Positions 12,375 to 38,607 of a DNA stretch of 64,000 nucleotides are shown here, piece by piece. Numbering within the stretch: the stretch's first letter is position 1; the number at the start of each line of letters is the position of its first letter. The position numbers were made by a program, and so were the translations under genes. Under the pieces are notes generated by a model. The model was not told the DNA's origin, searched no databases, and was given only the letters and a program-made list of their open reading frames with translations. This stretch comes from Malurus cyaneus samueli (lineage: Eukaryota > Chordata > Aves > Passeriformes > Maluridae), in assembly GCA_009741485.1 (NCBI GenBank), contig CM019229.1, positions 16,924-80,923 of the forward strand, in the 5' to 3' direction.

Positions 12375-12959
12375 TGTGCTGGTTTTGGTTGGGCTAAAAT
12401 TGATATTCTTCACAGTGGCTAGTATGGGGCTGTGTTTTAGATTTGCACTAAACACAGTGATGATAATACAGAAATGTTTTTGTTAATGCTGAGCAGGACT
12501 TTCACAGAGCCCAGGCCTTTTCTGCTTCTTCTACTGCCACACTGGCAAGGAAGATGGGGATGCATGGGAGACAGGGAGGAGACAACTACAGGATAGATGA
12601 CCCAAACTGACCAAAGGTACATTCCAGACCATACGATATCATGCTCAGTATATAAAAAGCAGGGGGGAAAGGAAGAAGGGGGAACGTTTGGAGTAATGTT
12701 GTTCATCATCCCAAGTCCCCCTTTTGCAGGATAGGGCCCTGCTTTCCTGGAGATGCTGAACACCAGCCTCCCCACAGGAAGCAGTGGAATCTTGTTTTAC
12801 TTTGCTCGTCTATGTAGCTTTTGCTTTCCTTATTAAAGTGTCTATCTCAATCCATGTTTTCTACCATTTACCGTTTCAATTCTCCCCCTGCTTCCACTGG
12901 TGGGGGAGTGAGTAAGAGGCTGTGTGGGCATAGTTGCTGGCTGGGGTTAAACCATAACA
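12375..12959 (+). repeat. Solo LTR, 585 bp, with 5-bp TSD GTCCC
   Basis: Starts TGTGCTGGTTTTGG and ends GGTTAAACCATAACA. GTCCC is duplicated at 12370-12374 and 12960-12964. It contains a TATATAAA box near 12649 and a downstream ATTAAA near 12832, in + order. The GGGCTAAAATTGATATTCTTC start block is typical of a common avian ERVL-type LTR. A related, disrupted copy is at 39971-40850. Confidence 0.92.
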
Positions 12960-13138
12960 GTCCCCTAAGCTGGGACAGTAAGCCATGGGCTGGCACTGCA
13001 GCCCCTCTAGCACGAGCCCCAACCACTGCAAGGTAGGTTGTGATGAAGGTTGTGATGAATGTGCTAATGTAGGCATGTGGGGGAGAAGGTCATAGATCAC
13101 AGAATGTTTGGGTTGTGTTATAAACTATTCAGATGCTG

Positions 13139-13617
13139 AATGGGAATGAGTTTCATTTGAAAAAAAAAAAATTAAAAATTTATTGAGAACTTAAAAAAAT
13201 CTGCAAAGCAAGAAGGGCAGTGCTGGGCACTTGATGTGGTGGTTCCGACTTTTATACCCTCTAACTTCATACATATGTATGTATCAAACATTTTGGTTTT
13301 ACATACTTCCTGCCCATGCCATCCCTCTTTGGTGCAGTCCTTGTTGCTGTGTCTCTCCAAGTTTTCACTGGATGAGGGCCGTTGCTGTGACTGTTGGTGT
13401 TCTCATTGGATGAAGCCTTGCTCCCAACTGAGAAGTTTGGTCAGCAACCAACCCCAATGTAACTCATAAACCCTTATTATAAAAAACAAGACCAACCCTC
13501 CACAACCACCCCCCTACAATAAGTTAAATGCAATTTAATTCAACATTTTACAAGAAACCAACATTATAATTTTAGTATTAAATCGTACAACCCCGCGAAA
13601 GCCAAACCTCATTAACT
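13139..13617 (-). repeat. LTR-like sequence, - orientation (tentative)
   Basis: On the - strand there is a TATAAAAG box near 13250 followed by CAATAAATTTTT near 13180, the order of an LTR promoter and polyadenylation region. I could not find a target duplication, and the edges are approximate. Confidence 0.4.
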
Positions 13618-13770
13618 TCTTCATCACGGTTGGAAGGGACCTTAAAGAGTCCCTCTAGTTCTACCTGCTCTGCAGCAATGGCACCCACTAGATCAGGTTG
13701 CTCAGGGCTCCATTCAACCTGGTCTTAAACACTTCCAGAAGATGTGGCTTAATTGGCCATCCCAGGCATC
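13618..13770 (-). repeat. CR1 LINE 3' fragment, - orientation
   Basis: Contains GGTTGGAAGGGACCTT, then CTGCTCTGCAGCAATGGCAC and CTAGATCAGGTTGCTCAGGG, in the order expected for a reverse-complement CR1 3' end. It is short and 5'-truncated. Confidence 0.8.
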
Positions 13771-14097
13771 GTGCTTGCAGCACAGAGAGGGCTTGCACTG
13801 ACTCCAGACAGAAAGTACTGAATCATCAAGTTCAAGGTCCAGTTCCCTTGATGCCTGATGATTTTTGCTTTTTCCTTTTTACGCTTTCTGTACCCTCTAT
13901 GCATCCATCTGTACCCCTTAGCCCACATGCTTGTAATTCCTGGAGCCTGATATTCCAGCTTAGTTTAGCGTTTTGCTGGGCAGAGAGACCAAACATCCTA
14001 AGGAAGGAGTCAGTGTGCCCTGTGCTATCTTACACCCAAGACTCCAGCCTTGGGTGAACCCTTCTCTCTGGAACATCTTGTGTAAACTGGGCTCTGG

Positions 14098-14360
14098 CCT
14101 CATTCAGGGGGGGATTCATTAGAATAGGGGGGCATTACTGCATTTGTTAAGTTTCTTATTGGGGAATCCTAGATAGATATGCTAATTCCTGAAACCTATA
14201 AAACTTGTACCCGTGCTGTACACGGGTGTGCATTCTGCCATCAAGTTGTGCACCTGGGATCCCAAATACCGAGGTAAAACCCTTTTTATCCCCTTAACTG
14301 TGTCTGTGTCATTATTAAAAACTGGCCTTTTAAGGCAACACCCTGATACATGTATATACA
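14098..14360 (+). repeat. LTR promoter/R-region fragment (tentative)
   Basis: A CCTATAAAACTTGTACCC TATA region is followed by GTGCACCTGGGATCCCAAAT and then GTAAAACCC. This arrangement recalls the R/U5 of avian ERVK-type LTRs. No paired ends or target duplication were identified. Confidence 0.4.
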
Positions 14361-17300
14361 GAACTTCTACCTCTCCTCAACAGAAAGGTTCTCACTCCTC
14401 CACCAGCTTTCACACCTGACCAGTGCGGGGCAAGTCAAGGAACAGACTTCTGACAGTCTGATCCACTTAAGATGAGGAGAGGCAAGTTCTGCCTCGATCC
14501 ACAACTGCGGGAAAGGATTATGTTTTTTTTTCTAAATATACCTGAAAGCGAGATTAAAACACAAACCATGTTAAACGTTGGGATCCAAGTGATAATTCAA
14601 CTTTTTTTAATTATTATTTTTAATAAGAAATGAAAGAGAGAAAGTAGAAAAGTAGGGAAATGCCAAGAATAATTCTGAGAAGCATGGAAAAGAGGTTACC
14701 ACCACCATGGGTCCAGCAGTGACTTATGGAGGGTGATGGGGAACATCTGCCTCACATGTGATCCCAGGCAACCAGACCAGCAGGGTGGGGCATGAGCAGC
14801 CTTGTTGGAGCAGCCAGGACTGCAAAGGACAGCAAAGACTCTGACACTACGTAGATTTTTGCAGCAGATTTTTGCAGCCTCTGCAGCAGATTGGGAACTT
14901 GCTTATGGAGAGTTTTGAGTGGCAATACACTTCCACCTCATAACAACAACATGTCCATTGAGAACTTAATCTTTGCTCCCTTGAGATTCACTGGCTGCTC
15001 ATTGGTTTCCAGGCAAAGTTTGCCTGATGTATCAAAAAGTTTATTTAGTTATTATGTATGCCTGATGTATCAACTACAGCTTTTAATGACCTTGAAACAT
15101 GTGTCTAATTTTCTAAAATAAAGCAATTTCTAAAGTTTTTGTTAGACGCCATTCAAAGCTTAAACTTTGAAACTTTAATCTTCTAAGAGGCAATGCAGAA
15201 ACATTCCTTGCTTTTTACTTGTTCACTACAGATGTCCTAAAGGAATATGTTTCACAAATTGTCAGGATACCATCCAGTCCCTCTTGCTTTCCATCATCTT
15301 GCCAATGGTCTCCGGTCAGTCTGTGACTTATCCTGGTCACTATTCATCTCAGGGCTTTTTCCTCTCTGTCCTGGAAAGCTCATGCATCAGGTTTGTGTTT
15401 TTGTTTAAAACCCCTCTTATATTCATTAATAGACCTAGAAAGGACCAACTCTGAAGCCCAGAAATGACAATGTCCCTAGAGGTTCTCCAGACATTTCCCT
15501 TGCTGCAAATAATGAACAGCAAGGCTTGGGGGAGTCAACAGAAGCAGTCTGGGACAGGCTATGGGGTATGGGAAGAGGACCTGTTTTCTATCACATCATG
15601 AAGCTGAACACATGCTGAGACACTGCAAACACCTTGTTGATGCACAGCTTGACCAAAAAGCATGACCAAATCAGTCCTCTCAGGTCCCACCCAGTCCATC
15701 CTCTGGGCCAGATCAGGGCTGCCTCCAACCATATCCTCCTGCATCATCAGGGACATGGAAGACTGAGCAGTCCAAACCATCCACAGGATTACTGCCAGCC
15801 ACCAAGGGCTGCTTGGTGGCTGTTTCCAGGGAGGAACACCACACTTTGGCCACAGTAAGTGCCCAGGGATTTCACAAATCTGAAAGCTGATTGCTTTCAA
15901 GAAACTTTGAAAGGTCTTCCTACCTAACACAGATGACTATCATGTCATGGTTTGTGGTTGGATACAGCAGACCCTGTGGTCCTAGCATGGTGAACACCTT
16001 CCTCCAATTTTTGGATATAGCCTTGTGAGAATGCTGAATCTGAAGAGAAACTAATACCATGTATGAGTCAGCATAAAATCAGCTGGGAAAGGGAAACTGT
16101 TTCACTGTGGTTTGGTCCTTGCAGTGACTCCAATACCCCTTGTCTTACGCTTGTTGTGCTGCTGTTACCTTGTGCCCACTCAACCCAAGAGAAGGGGTGA
16201 TTTAAGACACCAGTCACAAACTGAGGGCACAGGGGGACAGAGGATTCAAAACACCACTCATAGGTAAGTTACACTCTTCTGTAAATTACTTCTGACTAAA
16301 GGTTTGTTGCACTAGTTGTGCTGAGAACTCAAAGTTGTTCATTTACTTGTGTTCAGTGCCTATAGCTGGAAACATGGCATTTCAGCAGCACCACTTAGCA
16401 CCAGGAGGATTCAACACAGCAGACTGGGCTGATGAGGAAAAGAACCACTAGAGTTTATTCCCAAATGGCATTTACAAAAACAAAGGAAGACACAATGGAG
16501 GATGTGGGAACACGTGGCCCATGGGGCACAGCATGACCAGGTCTGTGTCATCAGCAAGGGGCCAACCAAGGAGAGAGGCAGAGGAGGCAGCTCCTAGAAA
16601 CATTCAGCAAAGGTGACCTGCTGCACATCCAGATACCACCTCCTTCTGCCCCACCCCACAGTTGCTTCAGTTCAATGCCAGGACTCAGAGACACGAGATT
16701 CAAGCCCTAACCTGGACTTTGAATCAGACTGCTTGTGGGGAAGCCAGGCCCTGCACTCCCAGCACAGTGGCTGATACCTGGAGGGCAGCTTGGCAGGTTT
16801 CTCATGTTTGCCTCTCCTTCCAGCTCTCATCACTGAAGAGCAGCAGCTCTTGGTTCACAACATGCACCTGACAAATTCTCAGAACTCTGTCCTCTGTGGA
16901 CTCTCAACATTAGCTTTTCTAGTCCACACAGTGCCTGCAGACAGTCTTGGTCCCATCTGTCCCTGCAGCTGGCACCAAAATAAGAACTTGATAAACTTGG
17001 GTCACCTGAGATCCAGCACCTCACCATGTCAGTCAATGGGGCAGAGGGAAAGTGCCAGAAAACATGGTTCTAATACATCTCAGCTCAGATCATGCTGGCT
17101 AATGCTGTTCTCTTTGCTCTGTGCAGAAACTATAACACACACACACATGCTCCCTGGATCCATTTATTCATTGAGCAGGCTTCTTACCCTCAAGCAGATA
17201 AATAAAGCCAAAATATCTTCCTTGATACCACAGCATCTCCAGAGCATACACAACTCCACACTAATTATGTGCTGTGTCCCAGCCTCATGATTGCTGCTCT

Positions 17301-18012
17301 GCAGGATGTATGGACCAGTCAGATGTATGGGCAGAGGAAGGATCAGCCCAGTCTGAGGCACCACCATCACCAAGCCTTGCTGATCCTGGGAAGGTGGTGG
17401 CCAGCAGAAAAGCCACCCTGTGCAAAGTGGCCCTGAAACAAAACAACTTCATCCCAGACCATTTGAGGCATCAGTAGACTGAGGGATCTTCTTTTAGCTT
17501 CCTCTTGTACAGGGAAGACAGAGGAAGAACAGACTCCAGCCTGGCAGATTTTGCTGGGAAAAGGAATCAGCTGATCAGGGGACAGGGACTTGACTGTTCA
17601 CCTCCTAATTTGCAATGCCAGACAATTCCTAGCTGTTATTCTTCCCACCTCTGGCTCAGATCTGCAACCCTTGTAGACTTCTCTACCCACAGAAGAAAAA
17701 CCCTATATCAAAACACAGTCCTTCCCTGGCTGCCTGAGCCATGAGACCCATGAGAGTGTCCCACATTGCCAAGGAGTCCATGGGTGCTGGGCCAGGCAGG
17801 GAAATGGGTGAGATTCTGGATGATGCTGGACCCAGCTCTATTCCATTTCAGCCTCACAGTCTGATGGCACTGTGCTCACATCAAGGCTGCAGTGGGACAG
17901 GAAGTGGAGAAGCAGACCTCTACATCTTTCAGCTGCAGTTGAGGGTGGCAGGGAGAAATCCAGACCGTCACGATGCTGGGATGTGTCTGAGAAAGCCCTT
18001 CTGAGAAGATAT
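14361..18012. other. Intergenic, no feature recognised
   Basis: About 3.6 kb with no recognisable exon, intact LTR or CR1. Open frames are short and lack splice context. A TTTATT at 16457 could be a reverse-strand AATAAA, but no matching gene end is visible. Confidence 0.6.
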
Positions 18013-18017
18013 ATTAG

Positions 18018-19324
18018 TATGTTGGTTTTGCTTGGCCCAGGTTTTGGTAGTTGGGGAGGGCACAAGATGGTCCTGTGAGAAGCTTCTGGAAGCCTCCACC
18101 ATGTCCAGCAGACCCAATCTCTGATGGCTTTGAAGATGATGGACATGCCGCTGGCCAAGGCTGGGCCAATTGGAGATGTTGGTTACCCCTCTGTGATGAC
18201 ATATTTAAGAACAAATCAACAGTGTGCACGCAGCTACTTTCAGCCAGAGAAGGAGAAGGAGATGAGGAGATGTGAGGGATGGAGACACCAAGTCAGTGGA
18301 GAAGGAGGGGGAGGAGCTGCTCCAGGTGCCAGAGATGGGATTCCTTTGCAAGCCATGGTGAGGAGCATGGTGGAGCAGCTGTCCCCTGCAGCCATGGTGA
18401 CATGGGGAGGCAGGCTGTCCCCTGCAGCCCATGGTGACCATGGTGAGCAGGCTGTCCCCTGAGCCCATGGTGACCATGGTGGGCAGGCTGTCCCCTGCAG
18501 CCCATGGGCCATGGTGAGAGCTCCCCTGCAGCCCATGGTGACCATGGTGGAGCAGGCTGTCCCCTGCAGCCCAGGTGACCATGGTGGAGCAGGCTGTCCC
18601 TGCAGCCCATGGTGACCATGTGGAGCAGCTGTCCCCTGCAGCCCTGGTGACCATGGTGGAGCAGATGTCCCCTGCAGCCCATGGTGACCATGGTGGAGCA
18701 GTGTCCCCCTGCAGCCCATGGGGTCCACAGAGGGTGCAGAGATCCACCCACAGCCCGTGGAGGAGGTGCCCCATGTCAGAGGGGGCGGATGCGGCAAAGG
18801 GGACTCTGTGGGCCTCAGGAGACCCATGGAGAGAGAGGCTTTGCTCCCAAGATGGAACAGCCTGGCCTTGGGACTGCACCCTGTGGACAAGGGACCACAC
18901 CGCAGCAAGTTTTGAGACTGTCTGCTTGTGGGAGGGACCCAGTGGCACAGCAGAGGAAGGACTCCTCCCGCTAAGCAGCGGAATAAGATCCTGGTGATGA
19001 ACTGACCAAAATCCCACATCCTGTTCCCACCCTGTGCTATCGGTGGGAAGGAGGGAGGGGGTGAGGGGAAGAACAGTGTTTTTAGGGTTTATTTTACTCC
19101 TCATTATTCTCCTCTGACTCTGTTAGTAATAAATTCACTTTGCAACTTAAGTTGAGCCTGTTTTGTCCTTGGAGCATTTTTCTCATGGTTCCTTATCTCA
19201 ACTCATGAATCCTTGTGTTAATTATTGGGGTTTTTTCCCTCTTCTCTGCTGAGCTATGGTAGAGGAGAGCAAGTGAGCAGATGTTGTGGGTGCCTGGCAT
19301 TTGGCCAGTTTCCAAACCACAACA
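18018..19324 (+). repeat. Solo LTR, 1307 bp, with TSD ATTAG and internal minisatellite
   Basis: Starts TATGTTGGTTTTGCTTGG (ancestral TG now TA) and ends CCAAACCACAACA. ATTAG is duplicated at 18013-18017 and 19325-19329. It aligns end to end with the 1068-bp LTR at 57294-58361, including ATTTAAGAA, AACTTAAGTT and TGTTGTGGGTGCCT. The extra length comes mainly from the tandem repeat at 18354-18722. The ~300-codon open frame on the - strand is a product of this repeat, not a gene. Confidence 0.92.
18354..18722 (+). repeat. Minisatellite, ~36-38-bp unit, about 10 copies
   Basis: Degenerate units of the form CCATGGTGACCATGGTGGAG plus CAGGCTGTCCCCTGCAGC follow one another. I count ten occurrences of the TGTCCCCTG core or a close variant. 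Each unit holds a near-palindrome CCATGGTNACCATGG. The array lies inside an LTR whose sister copy at 57294 has no such expansion. Confidence 0.93.
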
Positions 19325-20012
19325 ATTAGTCCACAAGTTCATATTTTGATAAGGCATACCTTTGTCATTGCCTTGGCTGGCACAGGTCAGCACCCTGCAG
19401 GTGGCCTGGCTGACTTGCCAAAACCTTCCTAGATGCGTTCATGGCTGTGTACATCTGGAGTGCAATGCTACGAGACTCAGACAGAGACCTGTAGAGTGAA
19501 CTTGTTCCTGCAAGGGACAGGTGCTTTAAGGCTTTTAAATATAAGGACACTCTGAGGCTCACCAAGCACTCCAAAATGCATCTCTTTCCCACTGCACAGA
19601 CTACAAACCCTCGAGAGGCGGTTCTCCAAGGCCATGGAGATGGACAAGGGAAGGTTCTGTGTCCAGGGGCACAGGGAAACAGAAGAGCAGAATGTGACTG
19701 TTGAACACTTGAGAAGGAAAAGGGAATTTGGGTCCCTCCAGGATAATTTTAACAAGCATTCAGACAAAGGCTGCTTGGTGTGCCAAATACAACTTTAAAA
19801 AAACCCAGTAAAGAAAAAATGCACTCTGGCTAAGTCCCTTAATTTTTAACCAGTTTTCTATCCAAGAAATTAAGAGACAAAGACTGTGATTAAATAAAAA
19901 CCACATCACTTATTTCCTCCCATTCCCACCTTCTTTCTTTACTCTTGACCCCCCAGAGAGGTAACTTACAGTTTGGGTATCTCTCTGCCAAGACTCAAAG
20001 GAGGCAGACAGC

Positions 20013-32871
<12,859 letters not shown>

Positions 32872-33099
32872 GAGGGCAGCACCTGGAACACAGGGGATTC
32901 CACAGTGAGCCAACAGCAGCACTTGGATATCACATACCTGCACAAGAGACCAGGACTGGATGAAACCTCAGGAAGAGGGAGAAGAGATAAGACACCAAGT
33001 TGGTGTATTGGGACGCACCCTTGGGCTCTCCTAGGCAGGGCATCCTTCATAAGTCCTAAAGCTTAGTTCTGTCTAATACAGGTTGTATTTTGACTTCTT

Positions 33100-33930
33100 T
33101 AGACTAGGACTTAAAAGATGTTAAATCAGCATGCATTCATTTACACGTTCTAAAGGTTTATCCTAGATAGGACACAAGAGTGCAGCCCAGGAAAAGTCCA
33201 GATTCTATTGGTTTAAAGCTATCGTGCCTACTTTTGGCTTTTAGAATAGATCACATACCACATGCTAATGCTATATCTGTTATGTAGCAGGTCTTTTGAC
33301 AGCGCTTAGCTGCTCCTGCAGGCACCACATCATGGCTTGAGTGTCAGCAGGAAACACCCCCTCTTAAAGGGTTTCTCACCTGACAAGTTGTCAGAGAGTC
33401 AAATATCATGGTTAATAGCTTAAACCTTGTTATGAAGGGCTTTTGCCCATTATGATAAAACTGTATAAAGAATCTGCGAGCCCATCCCTACCTGAATCTG
33501 CCCAGCTGGAACTTTGGACTTTGAGTTAAGCTGCCAAAAGGAACTTCAGATAAGATATAGATGACACTGTTATTCAGTTATGTCAGGAAGAAGAATACAA
33601 GGCTGAGGAAGAAGAATGTACCCACAAGAAAGTGAAACCCAGCAAATGTCCTGAAAATCAGCTCTGGCTGGCTTTGGGGTGGGAGAGGCCATAGACCACA
33701 GGCTCATTCATCTGCTGAGGCCTGGTTTGCACACACTCCCCGCCCCAGCCAAGGCAGATGGAGGAGAGTTTTGGGTGTGAAGCATAACCACTGCTCAGAG
33801 GCAGTGAACACTCATCCTCCTTCACACAAACTGGCTCAGCTGTAAACCCTCCCCTCCACTCCAGGAAGACCACAGGACATTAAAGTGAGGGGCAGCTGAG
33901 GTGTCATAATCCATCAAAGACCCCAAAGTG
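33100..33930. other. Upstream of kinase, no feature recognised
   Basis: About 0.8 kb without identifiable exons or diagnostic repeat ends, although parts read like decayed LTR sequence (GTATAAAGAATCTGCGAG near 33463). Confidence 0.45.
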
Positions 33931-33949
33931 CTCCCCGGATTCATTCCAG

Positions 33950-34330
33950 ATGACTGCACATGCTGCAAAGTGATGCAACTGATCCAGAGTCTGTTGCACA
34001 AAGCAATGTCAAACTTGCCTCCCACTCAGGAGAGGGACCTGGATGCTCCCACCTGGCCCAATATTTATGAATCCATTGAACTCTATGCTTTTCAGGAGAT
34101 CCTCACCACCAAGAAAACCAGATAGAGAGGATCAATGGGACGCCATTGGAATCCAAAAAGTGGTGGTATCTTCTACCTAATCCGTCACTATCTTTCTCTC
34201 CTCCCACCTCTTTTCTATTTCTTTCTCTCTCTTTCTCCCTCTTTCTCTCTTTCTCATTTACTGTTAAACTAAATCCATACATTTGACTTTGGCATATGGT
34301 CTTGTTGGCACCTTAATTTGGGCAGAGGCA
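33950..34330 (+). repeat. LTR-like 3' part with CT-rich tract (tentative)
   Basis: A polypyrimidine tract rich in CTTT (about 34187-34258) is followed by TTACTGTTAAACTAAAT and GACTTTGGCATATGG, reminiscent of an avian ERVL LTR end. No target duplication was found. Confidence 0.4.
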
Positions 34331-34828
34331 TCTCTCTAAATCTTAAGGATCTGAACATAACACATTTGCCAACAGTTCATTATTCGCCTTGAAGAACCAC
34401 AGAACAAAGAAATACCCCAGCAACTCTTCTCCTGTCTTTCCATCCAAAACTTGATTCCAAGGCTCAAGTGCCTCTGCTGAATTGTCTTCCTTTTACACTG
34501 TTCTGACCCTCATATATCCCTCTGTAGTCCCCTCCCTCCATTTTCCTTTCTGTCTTTTACAGCATCAGGCTCACCCTCCCCTATCCAAAATCATGTGCCT
34601 TCCTCTTTTCCTGCATCACTTGCCTCTAGTTACTTCCAAAAATGCAGGGAGGCAAATCCACTGGAAAATGGGTATCTGACAGCCTGAGCAAGGCAAATAC
34701 TGCACCCACTTCTGGATTATTCTAAACAATCATTGATATGCTACAAAGCTCTCTGAGCACCTTCCATCTGCAGCACATGCCGATTCCTGGACACTCGTTG
34801 AACTGCTTTGCCAGATGATAACCAGAGA

Positions 34829-34948
34829 CAGTGGCCAATGAAGGGTGATTCTTCCATACTTTCAGCTGGAAGAAAGGTAAGGTCTTTCCTCCTGAATTTT
34901 CTGTCCTAGGCCTTGCACTGTACAAGGAGCTGTATCAGCATTTCTTGT
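34829..34948 (-). repeat. Copy of an unclassified ~120-bp dispersed block
   Basis: Starts AGAGACAGTGGCCAATGAAG on the + strand and closely matches 40024-40144. In both places a reverse-orientation CR1 lies immediately or shortly to the right. The family is unknown to me. Confidence 0.8.
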
Positions 34949-34984
34949 TCACAAAATTAGAGAGCTAGTGGAAGACACTTTTGA

Positions 34985-35360
34985 AATTAGTTCCAGCTCC
35001 TGTCATAGGCAGGGACACCTTTCACTAGACCAGGTTGCTCCAGATCCTGTGCAACCTGGCCTTGAACTTTTCCAGGGACAGGGCAGCCACAGCTTCTCTG
35101 GACACCCTGTGCCTAGGCCTCACTACCCTCATAGGGAAGGATTTGTTCCTAACATCTAATCTAAGTCTCTCCTTTTTTAGTTTAAAGCTGTTCCACCTTA
35201 TCATATCACAATAATTCCCACATAAAAAGTCCCTCTTCCTCTTTTCTGTAAGGAAAGGCTGCAAAGAGGTGTTCCCAGAGCCCTCTCTTCTCCAGGCTGC
35301 ACAGCCTTAGCTCCCTCCAGAGCAGAGCAGAGGGGCTCCAGACCATGGCCTCCTCTAGGC
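34985..35360 (-). repeat. CR1 LINE fragment, - orientation
   Basis: Reverse-complement CR1 landmarks occur in order: GGCAGGGACACCTTTCACTA, GACCAGGTTGCTCCAGATCC, AGGGCAGCCACAGCTTCTCT, CTGTTCCACCTTATCA and CTCTTCTCCAGGCTGCACAG. Its extreme 3' end is diverged. Confidence 0.9.
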
Positions 35361-38300
35361 TCTAAGAGACCCAGATTTCTCCTGTGCTGAGAACCCAAGA
35401 GCTGGACACAGATCCCATGGATTATTCCATGGCTACTTTGCTTCTACAGAATGAGGCAAAATCTGCACTGAGACATGCATAAAATATTTGCACAAGTCAG
35501 CTCATCCAGCCAAGATCCAAAGAGAGACTTACCAAATGGGCACAGATACATGGCTGTAGGGTCAAGCAGGGCAGGAATTCAGGAAAAGCTGAGGGCCAGG
35601 ACACGGGGCTGGGCAAGCAGCCAGTACGGAGTAAGACGGGGTGGGAGATGCAAATAGCAGGCAAGCTCCAGGCTGAGACTCAGGCAGCTGCAACACTGGG
35701 AACATCAGCACACACCTCTGAAAGCTGCCACCAGAGGACAGTCCCACACACACAGCCCCAGCAAAATCAACATGACACATGTTCATGGGCTCCTGTGAGA
35801 GTGCAGGGCAAACACCTGCAGGCCCACAGTCTGAGCACTGCTCCTAAACAGAGGAGCCCATGGTGTGACTGGTGCAGGGCACTCATCAGGCAGGGCACAT
35901 GAAAGAGATCACAGGGCAACCATTTTATCCCTGCTCTGACCCAGGGACAGGTAACTAAGGGACATTCCATGATAGGACAGCTGCAAGGACCTGCCTGGAG
36001 GTTTCTGCCTTGGGAAGATCCTGCTGCTGACAGCCAGCACCACCTGAACCACTGCTGTGCCCAGCATCCTTCACCCAATCTGCACCCTGGCACCGTGCTG
36101 GCATGTGGGAAGGGGCTCGTGCAGCACAGAGGTCAGGACTCATGGCCACCACACCCAATGCTGGTAAAGCTGGCCTGTTTCAACCATGTCACCAATGACA
36201 CGACGTTCCCACAGGGACAGTCCACCCAGATTCTGCAGAGAGCTCTCTGGTGGGCAACACACCCAGTTTTGCCAGGGATTGGGGCATGGAGTAGCAGGGC
36301 AAAGCACCAGCAGTCTGTGCCAGGGTGCAGTAAAGGGGCCAGAGAGCAGGCCAGAGACAGGAGTTGCTGCAGCTCTGGGACAAGCAGTGCTTCACTCAGC
36401 CAAACACAGAAGGGATCCTCCATATCATGCACAACTGGCCAGGACATCCGGGGATGGTGACAAAGTCTGAGGGATCCTGCTGACCCCAAGCTGCCAACAA
36501 AACACAAGAGAAGAAATGGCAATGGGTCACCCTGAGCATCAAATCCATCTTTCAGAGGGCCTGCTTTTCAGAGGCCTCTCTGTTGAATGCTTTTCCCACA
36601 TACCATCTCCTCCCGCCATGACCTAGTTCATCAATTGCCTCTTTGTCCAGTAAAGAATCCCTGCAGCATCCTCAGCATGCCAGAACTGCCCCACACATCA
36701 CACATTATGCCACTGATGGGAATCAAGTATTTATTTTCTTCTTACAAATGCAGCTGTTTGTCCCAGATTAGTTCTGACATGCAGGTGGGGGGAAGAAAAG
36801 AGGGTAGAAGGATGGGGGGCCAGAAGGGCAGTCTTGTGGGACAGCACACAGGCAGGGCACATTCTGATGTCACCAGAACAGTTCAGGGCACCCAAAGCCC
36901 TGCTTTAATCTGAGCCCATAACCTGAGTGCTCCCAGTTCCAATTCAACCCAGAGAATTGGAGAGACCAGGCTTGGCCAAAGGAGGAGATTCATCACCTCC
37001 AAGGCTCCCCTGCCCACAGAGAGAAGAGAGACAGACCCACTGGCTTCCACTACACTCTGGGGACATTGTCTGTGTCCCCATGCTTTCACTGCAACCCAGT
37101 GAGAGGAAGGTCCGTCCATACACAGCACACAACACCCATCTCCCCAATCCCCAGGGCAAAGAGACCAAGGGAGCAGCTCATGGGCAACCATGAAATGTTC
37201 AGATACTGGGAGCTGTCTCTGCAGGGAACCCTGTCCTTGACAGATGAAAACCATGGAATTAGCATGAATTGGCACGGAATTTAGAACAACAACCTTGTGG
37301 CATCAACTTCCTCTGGGCTTCCCCCCTCCCCCGGCAGACACCTGAGAGGCACCCACATGCACAGGGAAGGGTCTGGCTACCCAGTTGGGCTCATTGGGGC
37401 TGCCTATGCTTGCCCCATACCATGGGCTCGGCAAGGCTGCCCGGCGTGCCCAGGATTGACCCCCTGTGCACGCACACCTGAAGCCAAAAGCATGGCACTG
37501 CCCACACTGCCATGGCTGGCTCCAGCCCACAGAAGGGCCTGACAGAAGCAGGCAGACATTGGGGTCTATTCCCTCTGCAGAACCTGTGGCTCCTGCATAA
37601 CCCACCATCCACCTGCCACAGCAGCTCTCACAAACCCACACACAGCCGGACACAACACTGAGCATCTGTGCAGGCTCTGCTGCAAGGGTGTAAACCCCAG
37701 GCTTCTCCAACCCTCTTACAGACAGTGATTTTTTTCTGAAATAAAGGGCAGAACAGACTCTTCCTCCCCTCACTCACTGGAGAGACAACCTGTCTCCCCT
37801 GCCATTGTTTATGGAACTTTTCTTTCCATCATCAGGAAAGCAGAGACCTTCTCCCCAGTCTTCTCTGCCAGCAGGCAGGAGGTCAGACTGGCCTCAGGAA
37901 CCTCAGTGAACCAGGAAACCCAGAGCCTGATGGCTGGAACCATGCCCTAGTGAACAGCATGTAAAGCTTACCTGGTGCTTACTGACATGCCATGTGAAAA
38001 TGTTCTGTGAGTGGAATCACTCTGTAAACAAAATATCTTTGCCAGGGCAGTGGGGTACCAACACTGGGGTTCACAAACTGGGGAACCCACCATCCTGGTG
38101 GAGAAGGGGATATGCACTCACTGAGTCTATACATGTGTGTGCATACATGTGCAGGATTTGGCCTTGAGAGGGGTCAAGTACAGGAGAATGTTTAGAAATA
38201 CGTAGGTGTTTATCAACATCTTGCAAACTCTAACACTGGGGTTTACCTGTTGTGCTGCTTGTAACAATCCTGAGGCTCCACAGCCAATTTACATCCCATC

Positions 38301-38500
38301 AAATCACAATTAGCTCACTTCAGTCCCCAAATGAGTGGTTTCCTCCTGCAGTTAGTGCATGGTGAGCACGGGAAATGCTTCCTACAGGACCCTCATCCTG
38401 TCCTGCTCTGCACATGATGGTTCACACAGGTGGAGGAAAGCATGCCTGGTGACAATTAGATCTGTCCAAGCCAGGTGAACAAAACACCTCATTAGACTTA
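35361..38500. other. Intergenic, no feature recognised
   Basis: About 3 kb with no exon I can defend. Several overlapping open frames of 100-160 codons exist on both strands, but none has splice context or a recognisable domain. Confidence 0.55.
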
Positions 38501-38606
38501 CTCAGCATTTATCTCTGACTACAGAAATGTTCTGTTCTGGTTTGTGGTTTTTTTTTTGTTTGTTTGGTTTTGGTTGTTTTTTTTTTTGTTGGTGGTGTTT
38601 TTGGGG

Positions 38607-38607
<1 letters not shown>

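Noticed and set aside
16457..16462. TTTATT as the polyadenylation signal of a - strand gene
   Set aside because: The kinase frame ends at 20013 and no exon or transcript evidence connects to this site.
18205..19104. A 299-codon open frame on the - strand
   Set aside because: It runs through the minisatellite and flanking LTR. Its apparent repeats are the tandem DNA units, and overlapping frames of similar length exist in other phases.
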